Shown here piece after piece: positions 28,994-38,780 of a stretch of DNA of 64,000 bases. How positions within the stretch are numbered: the stretch's first letter is position 1; each line of letters opens with the position of its first letter. A program made the position numbers and the translations under genes. This DNA comes from Algibacillus agarilyticus (GTDB taxonomy: Bacteria; Pseudomonadota; Gammaproteobacteria; Enterobacterales; Alteromonadaceae). The DNA is taken from assembly GCF_003286125.1 (NCBI RefSeq), contig NZ_QMED01000023.1, forward strand, positions 1-64,000, written 5' to 3'. The notes under the pieces are model-generated. The model did no database searches. It saw only the letters and a program-made list of their open reading frames with translations, and had not been told where the DNA came from.

Positions 28994-29048
28994 TATACCC
29001 AAGTCACTTCAATATGCTCGTTCATCATCTTGAAGTCACTTGGGTATA
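28994..29048. repeat. TACCCAAGTCACT hairpin repeat overlapping the mocA stop
   Basis: A 19-bp inverted repeat with one mismatch (TATACCCAAGTCACTTCAA against its right arm) around a 17-base loop. The right arm contains the last codons and stop of the leftward mocA-like gene, so the repeat supplies its C-terminus and may act as its transcript end. Confidence 0.8.
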
Positions 29049-29719
29049 TATCTAGCCAAATCATGTTGAGTATCGACATCAAGCAATGCTTCAGGGCAAT
29101 GAAGTCCGATAACAGACTGTGCATGTTGTTGTATTAATTTCTTAGCGCCCTGGTCACCTGCCAGTTGAATCAATTCATCAAAATAAAGGCTTGGAAAAAT
29201 CACGGGGGCAACAAAACCTTTAGCAGATTGACTCGCAATGATTTTATCTGGATTGACGTAAGCGAGCTTACAAAGCGCAACATAGTGTTTATTAGTTATA
29301 AGAGGTTGATCAACCAGACAAATGAGTACTGATGACATTGAGTTTTTCAACTGTTGAATACTATAAGATACTGTTTCACCCATTCCCTTTTCCCAGCTTG
29401 GGTTAAATAATAAATTAATCGACTGAGTTAAGGAGGCGGTCGTGACGGGATTTTCTGGGTTAATTGCAGGGATATCAGTAAGCGCAATGTTTGGTGTAAT
29501 GGTACGCGTAATAGTAGGCGCAATTGTAGGCGCAATCTGTTCAGCGTTAGCCCCTAACACCACATGGCATTGATTAAGATAAACATTGCCCAAACTAACT
29601 TGAGTGATAGTACGATTAAGTAATGTTTGCCCTTCAAATTTCGCAAGCTGCTTGATACCTTTAAAACGTGAACTCTGCCCTGCGGATAAAATTAAAACAT
29701 CAATGAAAGGGGTTGCCAT
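29036..29719 (-). CDS. mocA: MobA-like nucleotidyltransferase (MocA/molybdenum cofactor cytidylyltransferase type)
   Basis: 227 residues. The N-terminal nucleotide-binding signature LSAGQSSRFKGIKQL fits the MobA-like NTP transferase fold; SSVLICLVDQPLI carries the metal-binding aspartate; and the C-terminal VDTQHDLARY (LDVDT-type) motif is present. Together with the XdhC gene 107 bp upstream this suggests cofactor maturation for a xanthine dehydrogenase-type molybdoenzyme (CTP added to molybdopterin). The enzyme genes are not in this window. Residues 63-100 are a low-complexity Thr/Ile/Pro insertion (APTIAPTITRTITPNIAL) absent from typical members, and the last residues and stop lie within a dispersed hairpin repeat. 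Activity is likely but not certain. Confidence 0.78.
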   Translation of the reverse strand: MATPFIDVLILSAGQSSRFKGIKQLAKFEGQTLLNRTITQVSLGNVYLNQCHVVLGANAEQIAPTIAPTITRTITPNIALTDIPAINPENPVTTASLTQSINLLFNPSWEKGMGETVSYSIQQLKNSMSSVLICLVDQPLITNKHYVALCKLAYVNPDKIIASQSAKGFVAPVIFPSLYFDELIQLAGDQGAKKLIQQHAQSVIGLHCPEALLDVDTQHDLARYIPK

Positions 29720-29826
29720 AACAAATACTCATGCGGGTCAATTTATAAAGCAAGACCATACTACTTACAAACTACCCTAAATAAAAAAATAAAGACTACA
29801 TTCAGCTCAAGTTTAACAGCCAGCAA

Positions 29827-30837
29827 CTACTCAAACGCATTTAAGCTTGCGCAATCTCCGGCTTCAATTTGTGCATGCGCTTGCGCAATTATTGCAAGTG
29901 CAATCGACTCAGGTAATTCGCCACCTAAATTTAAACCAACAGGGTTATGCAAACGAGGTACTAATCTGTCTAAATTTAATTCAATGTCATCAAATACTTT
30001 TTCGGTTCGATGTTTTGGACCTAACAAACCAATATATTTAGCCAAACTCAGTTCACAAGCCTTTAACGCCTGGGCATCTAAACCCACATTATGATTCATC
30101 ACAACAATAGCATCCGCATTAATCACGTCAGGCGCTTGGTTTAATTCAGCATAAGGTTGTTTAATAATATGATCAGCCAAAGGAAAGTAAGCTTGTCGAG
30201 CGTAGTGCGAACGACTATCGACCAAGGTTGTATGCCAACCTAAATTATGGGCCAGGTTAACCAAAGGCAAAGCATCTGTGCCTCCGCCAAATATGCACAA
30301 CCGGGGTACTGGTTTAACACAAGTAAAAAACGCAGCAGGGGTTAATACACTTTTACCCTTTGTAGATACCAATGCAAAATCGGTTTGACTAACAAGTTGA
30401 TTAGCATAAACATCAAGAGGCTGCTCTACACACGTATTGAGTTGATAATAAGCCGGTTGGCCTTCTTGCAGTGTTGAGAGTAATTCGATCAACCCTAAAT
30501 AACCATTGGCTTGATTAATAGGCTGTAATAACACCCGCACCATGCCACCACAACCAATACCTAATTGCCAGCTAATATCAGTATCATCTTGCATATCATA
30601 ACAAACTTGATAGCCCTTATTATCGTGTAGGCATTTACGTGATTGACGCATCAGATCAGCTTCTAAACAGCCGCCACTCAATAACCCAAAGCTTTGGCCA
30701 AAACTATTCAGTAACATCATCGCGCCAGCTTTGCGATAAGCCGAGCCTTTAGTTTCAATGATCGTGGCGAGTACCCATTCACCATCATCTTTTAAGGGAA
30801 ACCACTGTTGTAAAATATGTTGAAATCGGTTTGACAC
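29827..30837 (-). CDS. xdhC: XdhC/CoxI family molybdenum-cofactor insertion protein
   Basis: 336 residues from a GTG start with AGGA 8 bases upstream. WVLATIIETKGSAYRKAGAMML and GLLSGGCLEADL are the XdhC N-terminal signatures, IGCGGMVRVLLQP follows, and the C-terminal half is a Rossmann domain (RLCIFGGGTDALPLVNLA). XdhC binds molybdopterin cofactor and hands it to xanthine dehydrogenase, in the cytoplasm. Upstream member of a two-gene leftward unit with the mocA-like gene. No xdhA or xdhB homologue is present here, so the partner is elsewhere. Confidence 0.88.
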   Translation of the reverse strand: MSNRFQHILQQWFPLKDDGEWVLATIIETKGSAYRKAGAMMLLNSFGQSFGLLSGGCLEADLMRQSRKCLHDNKGYQVCYDMQDDTDISWQLGIGCGGMVRVLLQPINQANGYLGLIELLSTLQEGQPAYYQLNTCVEQPLDVYANQLVSQTDFALVSTKGKSVLTPAAFFTCVKPVPRLCIFGGGTDALPLVNLAHNLGWHTTLVDSRSHYARQAYFPLADHIIKQPYAELNQAPDVINADAIVVMNHNVGLDAQALKACELSLAKYIGLLGPKHRTEKVFDDIELNLDRLVPRLHNPVGLNLGGELPESIALAIIAQAHAQIEAGDCASLNAFE

Positions 30838-31338
30838 GTAAGTTTTCCTATAAAATGTGTAATGAAATAAGCGCTTTGTCTTTCTTAGTTTAAACTTGTA
30901 ATTTACTTAAAACAGCTATGCGTCTAATGGCTAAATTGGGCTCACAGTGTAACAACATGCAAAATAAATCAACAATAATAAATTGTTAACTACTTGCAAT
31001 AACGTTAATAATTTACGTTTTAAACTGCCATTTTCATTAACAATTTGCAAGCCTTGCTAAATTTAAAGCAGTGATAATATCGTGATGAAAAATTTAAATG
31101 ATAAACAACGAACAATAAAGTAATACAAGTACAAATTGAGATCGGAATAGTAAGTTTGATAATAATGCGTTAAAAGCTATGGGGCTGGAATTATTCATTA
31201 AATGATAGCGCGTTGCTAAATCTAGGTTATAAGTTAGGTGAACGACCTAATTAAAATTAAACCAACTTGCTTGTACGAAGTTCTAGATTTGTACAAACAA
31301 GTGGCTTAATTACAGTTTATTAATTAAAAGCTAAAGAC
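30838..31338. other. Intergenic region
   Basis: AT-rich spacer between the xdhC start and the end of the leftward sulfatase/receptor operon. It contains the hairpin at 31265-31302; nothing else recognised. Confidence 0.4.
31265..31302 (-). terminator. Terminator-like hairpin of the receptor operon
   Basis: ACTTGCTTGTAC pairs with GTACAAACAAGT (one G-U) around a 14-base loop, 37 bases past the lipoprotein stop. The minus strand then runs into T-rich sequence without a pure U-tract. Confidence 0.5.
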
Positions 31339-33096
31339 TTATTGGTCAACTCGAACAACCGCATAGTCATCAACGAAGACTTGGTCGCCTTGCATTAATC
31401 CTTCAAATAAGAACTCAGGAATAACACTTGTTGCGCCCTCACCAGTACGATGAGTCCATGTAGTTGGCACAGTAAAGGTCGCTGCTGATGTAGTCGCATC
31501 GTTATCCCATTGTTGGTCAACAAATTCAATATACTGCCATTCACCTGGTGTGATCATACCTACAAACTCAGGGCTTAAAGCACGTTTAGCTGGGCGAGCG
31601 CCACCAGGAGTCGATAACCAAGGTAAAATGGTATGCGTTAATTTAACGCTATCAGCTGTTGTAGAATTGTCAGCTTTAACCACTTTAACCCACATTGAAG
31701 CTTTGATTTCTTTACCCCAAGAACCACCGTTATCGGCTTTATCACGTAATAAACCAAACTCACGGGCTAATACATTGTTAGCTGTGTTACCACGGTTGAA
31801 GTTTAGTGAGTTAAAGCCATACTCTTCACCTGCGTTAGGATCACGATTCATGGTAAATACATAACCACCGCCACTTAAACCTTGTGGAGTTGTTGTTAAC
31901 GTTGCTAAACCCGAGCTAGGTAACGTTCCCCAAACACCTGCGATGCTTTCAAAAGACTGATCAAAATTACCGGTTGCGCCACATGCTAAGTTGTTTTCTA
32001 TATCAATAGCAGCGGTTGCATCAGCAATATTCCCAGCAGAAAGATTTACCGAAACCATTTTGTCAGTAGCAACAGCATCATTAGTATCAGCACGTAAATA
32101 TGCCATTTCACTAAAGTCTGCATTTGCTGAAGATGATATTAAATCAAACTGGTCAGCGTCTGAAGACCAAGTATAAACGAACGTACCAGATAGTGTTTCA
32201 CCAGTTTTAGCTGTGGGTACAACATTGAAAGCAGCGGCTGAACAGCTTGGTACACTTCGCTTAGCTGCGTTATCAATCGCGATTGAAGCAACACCTATTG
32301 GAGCGTTCTTAACTTCAACAGTTGCAGTGTCAACTAATCCACCCACTTCAGACGTAATAGTAACGGTAACCGTACCCGCTTTAACGCCAGTTAACATGCC
32401 TGTAGCAGCATTTACCGTTGCAATGTCTGTATCACTTACTGACCACGTATAATTTTTATTACACGCATATTCCGGTAAAGCCACAGCCATTAATTGTGTA
32501 TTACCGCCAACTGATGCAGGAATAGCTGCGTCATTATCAGTAATGTTGATGCTAGCTAAAGCATCTTCGTTACCCGTTAAGGTTAGGTTTAGCTTACGTG
32601 CACCTGGGCGAAGTTCATCAGGGTCGCGAGCTTCACCCGTGTACGGCGGTGTAAAACCATTATCTAATACATAATTAATGGTATAAGTGTGCTGGGGCTT
32701 GTCGCCACATTGATGCAATAAGTTTGAGAATAAATCGGTGTTTACCGTTAATACATTTCCTTCATGACGGAACGGAGAGAAATCTTCCGCATCTACAGGG
32801 GGCGCTAAATTAGTTTCATCGGTTCCGCCTGCATTCTCAAATGAGAATTCACGCACTAATATACCGGTTGAACTAGCCGTCAATGCTTCACCATTAGACA
32901 TTGCACCTTCGAATAGATCGATTGTCACAATGCCACTGTCTTCAGCGAATGTTTTGTTGATTGAGTCGTCGCTATACGTTACCGCTTCTTCATTACCAAA
33001 ATTAAAATCGCGACCTTCTTCTACATCACTACAACCGGCAAGCGCGGCGGCAATCGAAACCATTACAAATGTGTTTTTTAGTAAGGTTGTTTTCAT
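31339..33096 (-). CDS. Big-domain lipoprotein, probable surface glycan-binding protein
   Basis: 585 residues with lipobox LAGC ending at Cys22, so membrane-anchored. Residues about 190-265 form a bacterial Ig-like (Big_2) domain (YTWSVSDTDIATVNAATGML then GVKAGTVTVTITS). Residues about 378-585 are a beta-rich module starting SFESIAGVWG, with aromatic and Asp/Asn-rich loops as in jelly-roll carbohydrate-binding modules. It is the last gene of the leftward unit sulfatase (36901) - TonB receptor (33182) - lipoprotein, 85 bp after the receptor stop. By analogy with SusD/SGBP proteins it may capture glycan for the receptor; there is no SusD similarity, so this is inference. Confidence 0.65.
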   Translation of the reverse strand: MKTTLLKNTFVMVSIAAALAGCSDVEEGRDFNFGNEEAVTYSDDSINKTFAEDSGIVTIDLFEGAMSNGEALTASSTGILVREFSFENAGGTDETNLAPPVDAEDFSPFRHEGNVLTVNTDLFSNLLHQCGDKPQHTYTINYVLDNGFTPPYTGEARDPDELRPGARKLNLTLTGNEDALASINITDNDAAIPASVGGNTQLMAVALPEYACNKNYTWSVSDTDIATVNAATGMLTGVKAGTVTVTITSEVGGLVDTATVEVKNAPIGVASIAIDNAAKRSVPSCSAAAFNVVPTAKTGETLSGTFVYTWSSDADQFDLISSSANADFSEMAYLRADTNDAVATDKMVSVNLSAGNIADATAAIDIENNLACGATGNFDQSFESIAGVWGTLPSSGLATLTTTPQGLSGGGYVFTMNRDPNAGEEYGFNSLNFNRGNTANNVLAREFGLLRDKADNGGSWGKEIKASMWVKVVKADNSTTADSVKLTHTILPWLSTPGGARPAKRALSPEFVGMITPGEWQYIEFVDQQWDNDATTSAATFTVPTTWTHRTGEGATSVIPEFLFEGLMQGDQVFVDDYAVVRVDQ

Positions 33097-33181
33097 CTTA
33101 CTTCTCCAATTATTTCTTTTTACTTGGCCTATTCGGCTAAGCCAAGCAATATTTAATATGACTATCTAAACAATGACTAAA

Positions 33182-36100
33182 TTAGAAAGTAGCGCGTAAA
33201 CCTAAACGATACTGACGACCTGTTTTGTATTCAGCCCAAGTACGTTCATCGTAAACGCCGCTATCATTCATTGGATTACCTTCGTCTAAGGTTTGACCAT
33301 CACCTAATACCGTAGTTGTACTGGTGTAGAACGTACGACGCTTGTCATCTGTCAAATTTGTCGCTTGGAAAGTAACCGTAAACATTTTATTTATACGGTA
33401 GCTAGAGCTGAAATCTAAACGATTTGAAGCATCTTGCCAGATAGCACCACCCACTAAACCACGGTCAACAAGTTGAACATCATTAAAGCGGTTTGCTAAA
33501 CGTAATTGGATACCGTTTTTCTCCCAGAAAATAGTCGTATTAGCAGAATGTTTTGGTGTAAAAGGTTGTGGTAATGGTTTCAAGAATAAACCTGAATTAC
33601 CAATTTCTTCTGCATCAGATTCTGAATCAGCATAGGTGTAGTTAATGCTTAAACCTAAACCTGATAATGCACCTGGTAAGAAGTCATACGTTTGGTTATA
33701 AGCAAGTTCAACACCTTTAATCGTTGCGCCTTTACCATTTTTGATAACATCAACAGTCGCTTCATGACATTCAAATGCCCAATCTGAATTTTGGCCACCC
33801 ATGTAACGATGAGCTTGACAATCACTATTGCTTGGCGTCATACCGTCAACTTTCTCAAGTAATAAGTCACCGCTTGCTAAGTCATACTGTTCGCGAACAT
33901 CTTTGTAGTAATAAGGCGTTTGAACTTCTTCTTCAAAGTTGCTCATGTCTTTATAGAATATAGCAGCAGATGTCATGCTTGATTCGTTAAAGTACCACTC
34001 CCACGATAAATCCAAGTTGTTAGATTCAAGTGGTTTAAGTTGCGTATTACCGACTGTTCCTTTTGCTGTTGGCTGCCAACCATCTTCACGTAATTCTAAA
34101 CGTGGGTTTAAAGAATCAAATGTTGGACGAGACATGGTTTTAGATATAGCAAAACGCCCAATCATGTCAGCATTAAACTGATAGTTTAAGTTTAAGCTTG
34201 GTAAGAACATTGAGTTGCTACCCATATCCGTTAATGCAGATTCACGAGAGAACGCTCTGTCGTCATCTTCGCCAGGTAAAGCTTGTAAGATAGTCGTAGT
34301 ATCAACATAGCCACGTAAACCCGAGTTGAAACTTCTGTGCTGACCAGGTTTTGTGCTTACAGTATTGCCATTTATATCAATAATAGTTGAAGGCAACACA
34401 TCATTGCGTGTAACGACCGGTGTGTCACCACTATAATCAACCCATAATAGGCGATTTACATCATAGTCAGGGTTACCTGCTGCATCTTTAAAGCGCCACT
34501 CACCGGTAGCAGGATCAACAGGCCAGGTATTACGGTTATTGTAAACATACGCATGGGTTACACGCCATTCATGACAATTTTGTAATTCGGCTTCGTTAGC
34601 GGTACCGTAACGTTGATCACCCACACCATTAGGAAAGAATTCATTAAATTCCGGCTCTTCCGAACATGCCCCAGCCTCTACATTAGCTAAACCACGGTCA
34701 AAGACTAACTCGTATGGGTTAGTTGCATGTGCATTGGTATAGAAGTTAATACCTGATACACCACTGGCAACCGTTTCATCTTTGATATAACGGAAACCAA
34801 CGTCACCAGTTAAGCGACCATCCATAAATTCAAAGTTTACTTTACCGTATAAAGCTTGCGTATCGGTTTCGATTTCGCGCGAACCTAAGGTATTACGGGC
34901 AGCACGAACTGAATCAGAATCGGTATTGGTGTATTCAGCAATCGCTTTTGATGTGCTTAGCATTGGCCAACCAGCAAAGAAGTCATTTGATCTGTCGTCC
35001 TGCAAACCTTCAGCAAAATTATTCACAGGGAACGCTTCGTCAGACATGATGTCAGCTAATTTAATTGACTGCATGCCGTTAGTCGCATAGTTTAAATCTG
35101 AATTTTCAGAATCAACGAGTGCTTGACCATTGGTAATACGCGTTAATAACGCATCAACATCTTTTTTACGGTTTGAAACTTTAAAACCAAATTCAACCGT
35201 TGTTATACCGCCTACATCCAGATCCCAATCAAAGTCAACAAATAATGATTTGTTAGTATCTTCTTGATAGTTATCACGGAATGAAAACCCACCTAAATGG
35301 TTAGCATCTAAATCAAATGGGTTAAAACGGCTGCTCGCTGTAATCAGTGAACCATCGAGTGGATCGGCTTGAGCAACTGTTTCGCCGGTAAAGAATGAAC
35401 AATTGGCTGGATCTGAACAATCATAGCCAATTGGCTCAATGACAGAGCTGTCCATACCTTCAATAAATGTTTGACCCGTTGTACCCCAAGTAGCAGAAGT
35501 AATGGCTATATGACCATCTGTTTCATCATTTGTATTTGAAAAACCACTGGTTAATGAAACTTTCAACGTATCAGTAAGTTGGTGCTCAATTGCAAGTGAA
35601 ACAACATCTGTTTCAACTGTCTGTAAACCCGTACTTCGGTTAAACCAACCTGACATATGACGGCCACGTGTTGAGGCTAATGTGTTGTTTTCTAAATCAA
35701 CACCGTTCCATTCAACTAAAGGATCACCACTAAACGGTAATATAGCCGGTGCAAAGTTTAAACGAATACGGTGGTTATCCGTTTCTACTTCTTGCTTTGT
35801 ATGACTGATATCAAGTTGGATATCAGTGTCGTCACCTGGGCGGAATTGTAAACCTAGATTAACCGTTTCACGTGAACGGATATTAAAGTTAGCACCAAAA
35901 TCTTGGAAATCACGTGCTAATACGTTCAGGTTACCTTCGTGATATACATAGTCATCAACATTGTAACCCGCTGTACCCACTTCAGGTAAAGTTTCAGCTG
36001 TTTGGCCTTCTTGCAAAATACGAATTGGCTTGCCAGTCGCAATATCATGGGCTTTACGGCCTGAATTAGAAAGTGCATCAGCAATTGGAATTGAAGACTC

Positions 36101-36820
36101 ATACCAATCTGAAGTCATGCGATCTTGGCGAGTTTTTTGCTCATCTTTACTGACAGTGAACACAACACCAAATGTTTCGTCAAAAAACTTGTCAGCAAGA
36201 CTTAACGATACACGGCCATCTGTTTCACCCGAGTATTCATTGTTACGAGCTTCAACGGTGACATTACGACGAGGCGCATTTAAGTTTAATGGCTTAACGG
36301 TACGTAAAATTACGTTTGCACCTAGAGAACCTTCATCTTGATCAGCAGAAGCGGTTTTGATTACATCAATTGAAGATAGGATATCAGCTGAGAAAGAGCT
36401 TAAATCAACGCTGTTATCGGCTACAGCATCATCGCCATCGCCAGACAAGCCACCCGTTAAGGCAACACCATTCATTGATATTTGGTTTAATGAAGGACCT
36501 GCACCACGAACTGAGATACGTGTACCTTCACCATCTGACTCTTGAACGGTTACACCCGTTACACGAGATAATGCGTCTGCGATGTTTTGGTCAGTTGATT
36601 TACCAACATCTTCAGCATGAATTGAATCGCTGATACCTTTAGCAAAACGCTTAGCGTTCATGGCTTTTTGTAAACTACCGCGAAAACCGGTAATTTCAAT
36701 AACCTCAATGCTTTCATCAGCAGCTTCTTCGTCGACTTCTTCCGCAGCATAAATAGGCATGGTGATAAACGATGCAGCTATTGCAACAGAAATTGCTTTT
36801 AGTTTAAATTGTTGTGTCAT
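33182..36820 (-). CDS. TonB-dependent receptor, Xanthomonas/Caulobacter type
   Basis: 1212 residues, long as in the glycan-associated TonB receptors of Alteromonadales (TIGR01782-like). A signal peptide ends near residue 25 (MPIYAA). A TonB box EVIEITGF lies at 39-46. The plug carries DALSRVTGVTVQ and GEGTRISVRGAGPSLNQISM, and a very large barrel ends in the canonical aromatic terminus YRLGLRATF. Being downstream of a sulfatase and upstream of a glycan-binding-type lipoprotein, in an operon facing a GntR regulator, it most likely imports a sulfated oligosaccharide across the outer membrane. The sugar is not identifiable. Confidence 0.93.
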   Translation of the reverse strand: MTQQFKLKAISVAIAASFITMPIYAAEEVDEEAADESIEVIEITGFRGSLQKAMNAKRFAKGISDSIHAEDVGKSTDQNIADALSRVTGVTVQESDGEGTRISVRGAGPSLNQISMNGVALTGGLSGDGDDAVADNSVDLSSFSADILSSIDVIKTASADQDEGSLGANVILRTVKPLNLNAPRRNVTVEARNNEYSGETDGRVSLSLADKFFDETFGVVFTVSKDEQKTRQDRMTSDWYESSIPIADALSNSGRKAHDIATGKPIRILQEGQTAETLPEVGTAGYNVDDYVYHEGNLNVLARDFQDFGANFNIRSRETVNLGLQFRPGDDTDIQLDISHTKQEVETDNHRIRLNFAPAILPFSGDPLVEWNGVDLENNTLASTRGRHMSGWFNRSTGLQTVETDVVSLAIEHQLTDTLKVSLTSGFSNTNDETDGHIAITSATWGTTGQTFIEGMDSSVIEPIGYDCSDPANCSFFTGETVAQADPLDGSLITASSRFNPFDLDANHLGGFSFRDNYQEDTNKSLFVDFDWDLDVGGITTVEFGFKVSNRKKDVDALLTRITNGQALVDSENSDLNYATNGMQSIKLADIMSDEAFPVNNFAEGLQDDRSNDFFAGWPMLSTSKAIAEYTNTDSDSVRAARNTLGSREIETDTQALYGKVNFEFMDGRLTGDVGFRYIKDETVASGVSGINFYTNAHATNPYELVFDRGLANVEAGACSEEPEFNEFFPNGVGDQRYGTANEAELQNCHEWRVTHAYVYNNRNTWPVDPATGEWRFKDAAGNPDYDVNRLLWVDYSGDTPVVTRNDVLPSTIIDINGNTVSTKPGQHRSFNSGLRGYVDTTTILQALPGEDDDRAFSRESALTDMGSNSMFLPSLNLNYQFNADMIGRFAISKTMSRPTFDSLNPRLELREDGWQPTAKGTVGNTQLKPLESNNLDLSWEWYFNESSMTSAAIFYKDMSNFEEEVQTPYYYKDVREQYDLASGDLLLEKVDGMTPSNSDCQAHRYMGGQNSDWAFECHEATVDVIKNGKGATIKGVELAYNQTYDFLPGALSGLGLSINYTYADSESDAEEIGNSGLFLKPLPQPFTPKHSANTTIFWEKNGIQLRLANRFNDVQLVDRGLVGGAIWQDASNRLDFSSSYRINKMFTVTFQATNLTDDKRRTFYTSTTTVLGDGQTLDEGNPMNDSGVYDERTWAEYKTGRQYRLGLRATF

Positions 36821-36900
36821 GTGGCCTCTCCACTATTGTGATGTAGTGCTTTATTTTGCTAGACAGGCTTAAAATCAAACCTGCCTTGGCTTATTAATAA

Positions 36901-38364
36901 TTAATGCTTAGGGACGGCTATTGTTCCTTCAATAGTGTCTTTAGCTTTAATTGGTTGTGTGTCCATTAATGTCCAACGGTACTTGTCCATACGCTCTATG
37001 TCGTAGTTTTCAAATTGCCTTTTTAGCAACCAACGCGGACGCTCTAACGTAGATTCCCAAGCAAATAGTTTTTTAAACATGGCTTTTACACGTTCAGGGT
37101 GTTGCGCTGCTAAATTACGAACTTCTTGAATATCATCAGGTACGTAATAAAGCTCTGCTGGACGGTCAGGAAAACGAATTAATTTCCAATCGCCCTGGCG
37201 GATGGTGGCGCGAGTATCTTTTTTCCAAAATAATTCATGATGCGGGCGTTCGTCTTTTGAACCATTCACATAAGGCAATAAATCAACACCATCTAAATCA
37301 GTTACTTTGCTAACATCGCCGCCCGCAGCCGCATAAAAGGTAGGCAGTAAATCAAGGGTACTTACCGGCAAGTCATATTCAGAACCCGCTTGTATTTTAG
37401 CCGGCCATGTCATCACAAATGGCACGCGTATACCACCTTCTAAATGATTAGATTTAGAGCCGCTGAGTGGCGCATTATCTGAGGAATTTTTATCCGTTGG
37501 GCCACCGTTATCATTGGTAAAGATAACGATCGTGTTGTCATCTATGCCTAATTCTTTAAGCTTATCTAAAATTTTGCCTGAAGCACGATCAAGTGCTAAG
37601 GTCATCGCGGCAACGGTTTTACGTTTACCCGTTAAGGTCGGAAATTGATCTAAATCTTCTTTTAATGCTTCCATCGGGGTATGTACCGCATTAAAAGATA
37701 AGAAAGCGAAAAATGGTTTCTTCTTTTTAGCATTACGCGTCATAAAATCAATGGCTTCGTCAGCTAACACATCAGTGTAATAACCTTCAGGTTCAACCAT
37801 TTCGCCAAAGCCACGCTCATTATAATCAAGGTCGCTTGCGGGCGCGTTATCATAAGCGTAGTAACTACGAGCGCCGCCTCTAAAACCATAAAACTCATCG
37901 AAACCACGCTTGGTTGGGTGAAATTTATCATCGCCCCCTAAATGCCACTTGCCATATACAGCCGTTGCATAACCTTGCTTTTTCAAATAATCAGCGATTG
38001 TTTTTTCATTAACATCTACACCCATTTCACGGCCATCAGCGGCAGAGTTAGGGCTCATGTAACCGGGTACGTTGTTTTCTTCAAAACCAAAACGTTGTTG
38101 ATATTTACCGGTAATAAGGCCTGCACGTGAAGGACCACATGTTGGGTCAGTTACATAGGCTTGTTTGAAAATCATGCCGTCTTTTGCTAACTGATCAAGA
38201 TTAGGGGTTTTCATTATTGTGCTACCTTGAAAACCAAAGTCGGCATAACCGGCATCATCTGCAAATAACAAAATAATATTAGGTTGAGTTTGTCCTGCCA
38301 TGACAAATGCACTTAGCAACAAACTAAGCGGGGCAAATATGAGTAGGTGTTTTACTCGTTTCAT
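36901..38364 (-). CDS. Secreted sulfatase, formylglycine-type (S1 family)
   Basis: 487 residues with a cleavable signal peptide (about 1-24), so periplasmic or secreted, unlike the lipoprotein sulfatase at 4891. Asp36-Asp37 of [11 protein letters not shown] bind calcium. The FGly motif is C76-G-P-S-R80, followed by [17 protein letters not shown], and [11 protein letters not shown] near the middle. First gene of the leftward unit that continues into the TonB receptor after an 80-bp gap. Two strong operator palindromes (38478, 38510) lie 114-160 bp upstream. It should desulfate the glycan taken up by the same locus; the regiospecificity is unknown. Confidence 0.93.
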   Translation of the reverse strand: MKRVKHLLIFAPLSLLLSAFVMAGQTQPNIILLFADDAGYADFGFQGSTIMKTPNLDQLAKDGMIFKQAYVTDPTCGPSRAGLITGKYQQRFGFEENNVPGYMSPNSAADGREMGVDVNEKTIADYLKKQGYATAVYGKWHLGGDDKFHPTKRGFDEFYGFRGGARSYYAYDNAPASDLDYNERGFGEMVEPEGYYTDVLADEAIDFMTRNAKKKKPFFAFLSFNAVHTPMEALKEDLDQFPTLTGKRKTVAAMTLALDRASGKILDKLKELGIDDNTIVIFTNDNGGPTDKNSSDNAPLSGSKSNHLEGGIRVPFVMTWPAKIQAGSEYDLPVSTLDLLPTFYAAAGGDVSKVTDLDGVDLLPYVNGSKDERPHHELFWKKDTRATIRQGDWKLIRFPDRPAELYYVPDDIQEVRNLAAQHPERVKAMFKKLFAWESTLERPRWLLKRQFENYDIERMDKYRWTLMDTQPIKAKDTIEGTIAVPKH

Positions 38365-38477
38365 ATACTTATCGTCTCACTTATTAATGTCTAATTAGTT
38401 AATCAACAATTTGTCACTAGTAGATAGTATGTATAAAGATTCAAACTTTGCGAACAACCTATTAATAACAATTAACC

Positions 38478-38492
38478 AAACATATGATGTTC
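38478..38492. promoter_or_regulatory. Putative GntR operator O1
   Basis: AAACATATGATGTTC, one mismatch from perfect 6-3-6 symmetry; its start is 32 bp (about three helical turns) from O2. Confidence 0.65.
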
Positions 38493-38509
38493 AAGATTTG
38501 ACTCAATTA

Positions 38510-38524
38510 AAACATATGATGTTT
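38510..38524. promoter_or_regulatory. Putative GntR operator O2
   Basis: AAACATATGATGTTT, perfect 6-3-6 inverted repeat upstream of the sulfatase operon. Confidence 0.7.
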
Positions 38525-38727
38525 AGATAATCAACATGAAAGCAACATGTTATTGATATATTTTGTTATGTCACAGATTTATATAACTTTTTTTTAACAA
38601 ATAAAGAGGCAACACATTTGAGGCGAACATGAACGGATAGTTAAATGCCGAAAAAAATGTAATTTTTTTAATAAAATTCATTTTTATTATTTTTTTTTCG
38701 TATAAAAAAATTAAAGATTGAATACCT

Positions 38728-38742
38728 AAACATAGTATGTTT
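38728..38742. promoter_or_regulatory. Putative GntR operator O3 (autoregulation)
   Basis: AAACATAGTATGTTT, perfect 6-3-6 inverted repeat ending 38 bp before the GntR start codon. Confidence 0.7.
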
Positions 38743-38780
38743 ATATATTTATTATAGGCAGTAAATTTAGTAGAAAAATT

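Larger units (their letters stand above)
27873..29035. other. Long intergenic region with orphan regulatory signals
   Basis: About 1.16 kb without a convincing gene. From left: promoter area of the LamG/cytochrome gene with an operator-like site (28066), a minus-strand terminator (28347), a TATAGTC element (28529), a second operator-like half site (28797) and a hairpin repeat (28994) that reaches into mocA. The arrangement looks like the shell of a deleted regulon member. Confidence 0.5.
38365..38780. other. Divergent regulatory region of the sulfatase operon and GntR gene
   Basis: Very AT-rich 416 bp with three palindromic operators (38478, 38510, 38728). The two left sites serve the operon and the right one the regulator gene. 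A long T/A tract at 38640-38715 separates them. Confidence 0.65.
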
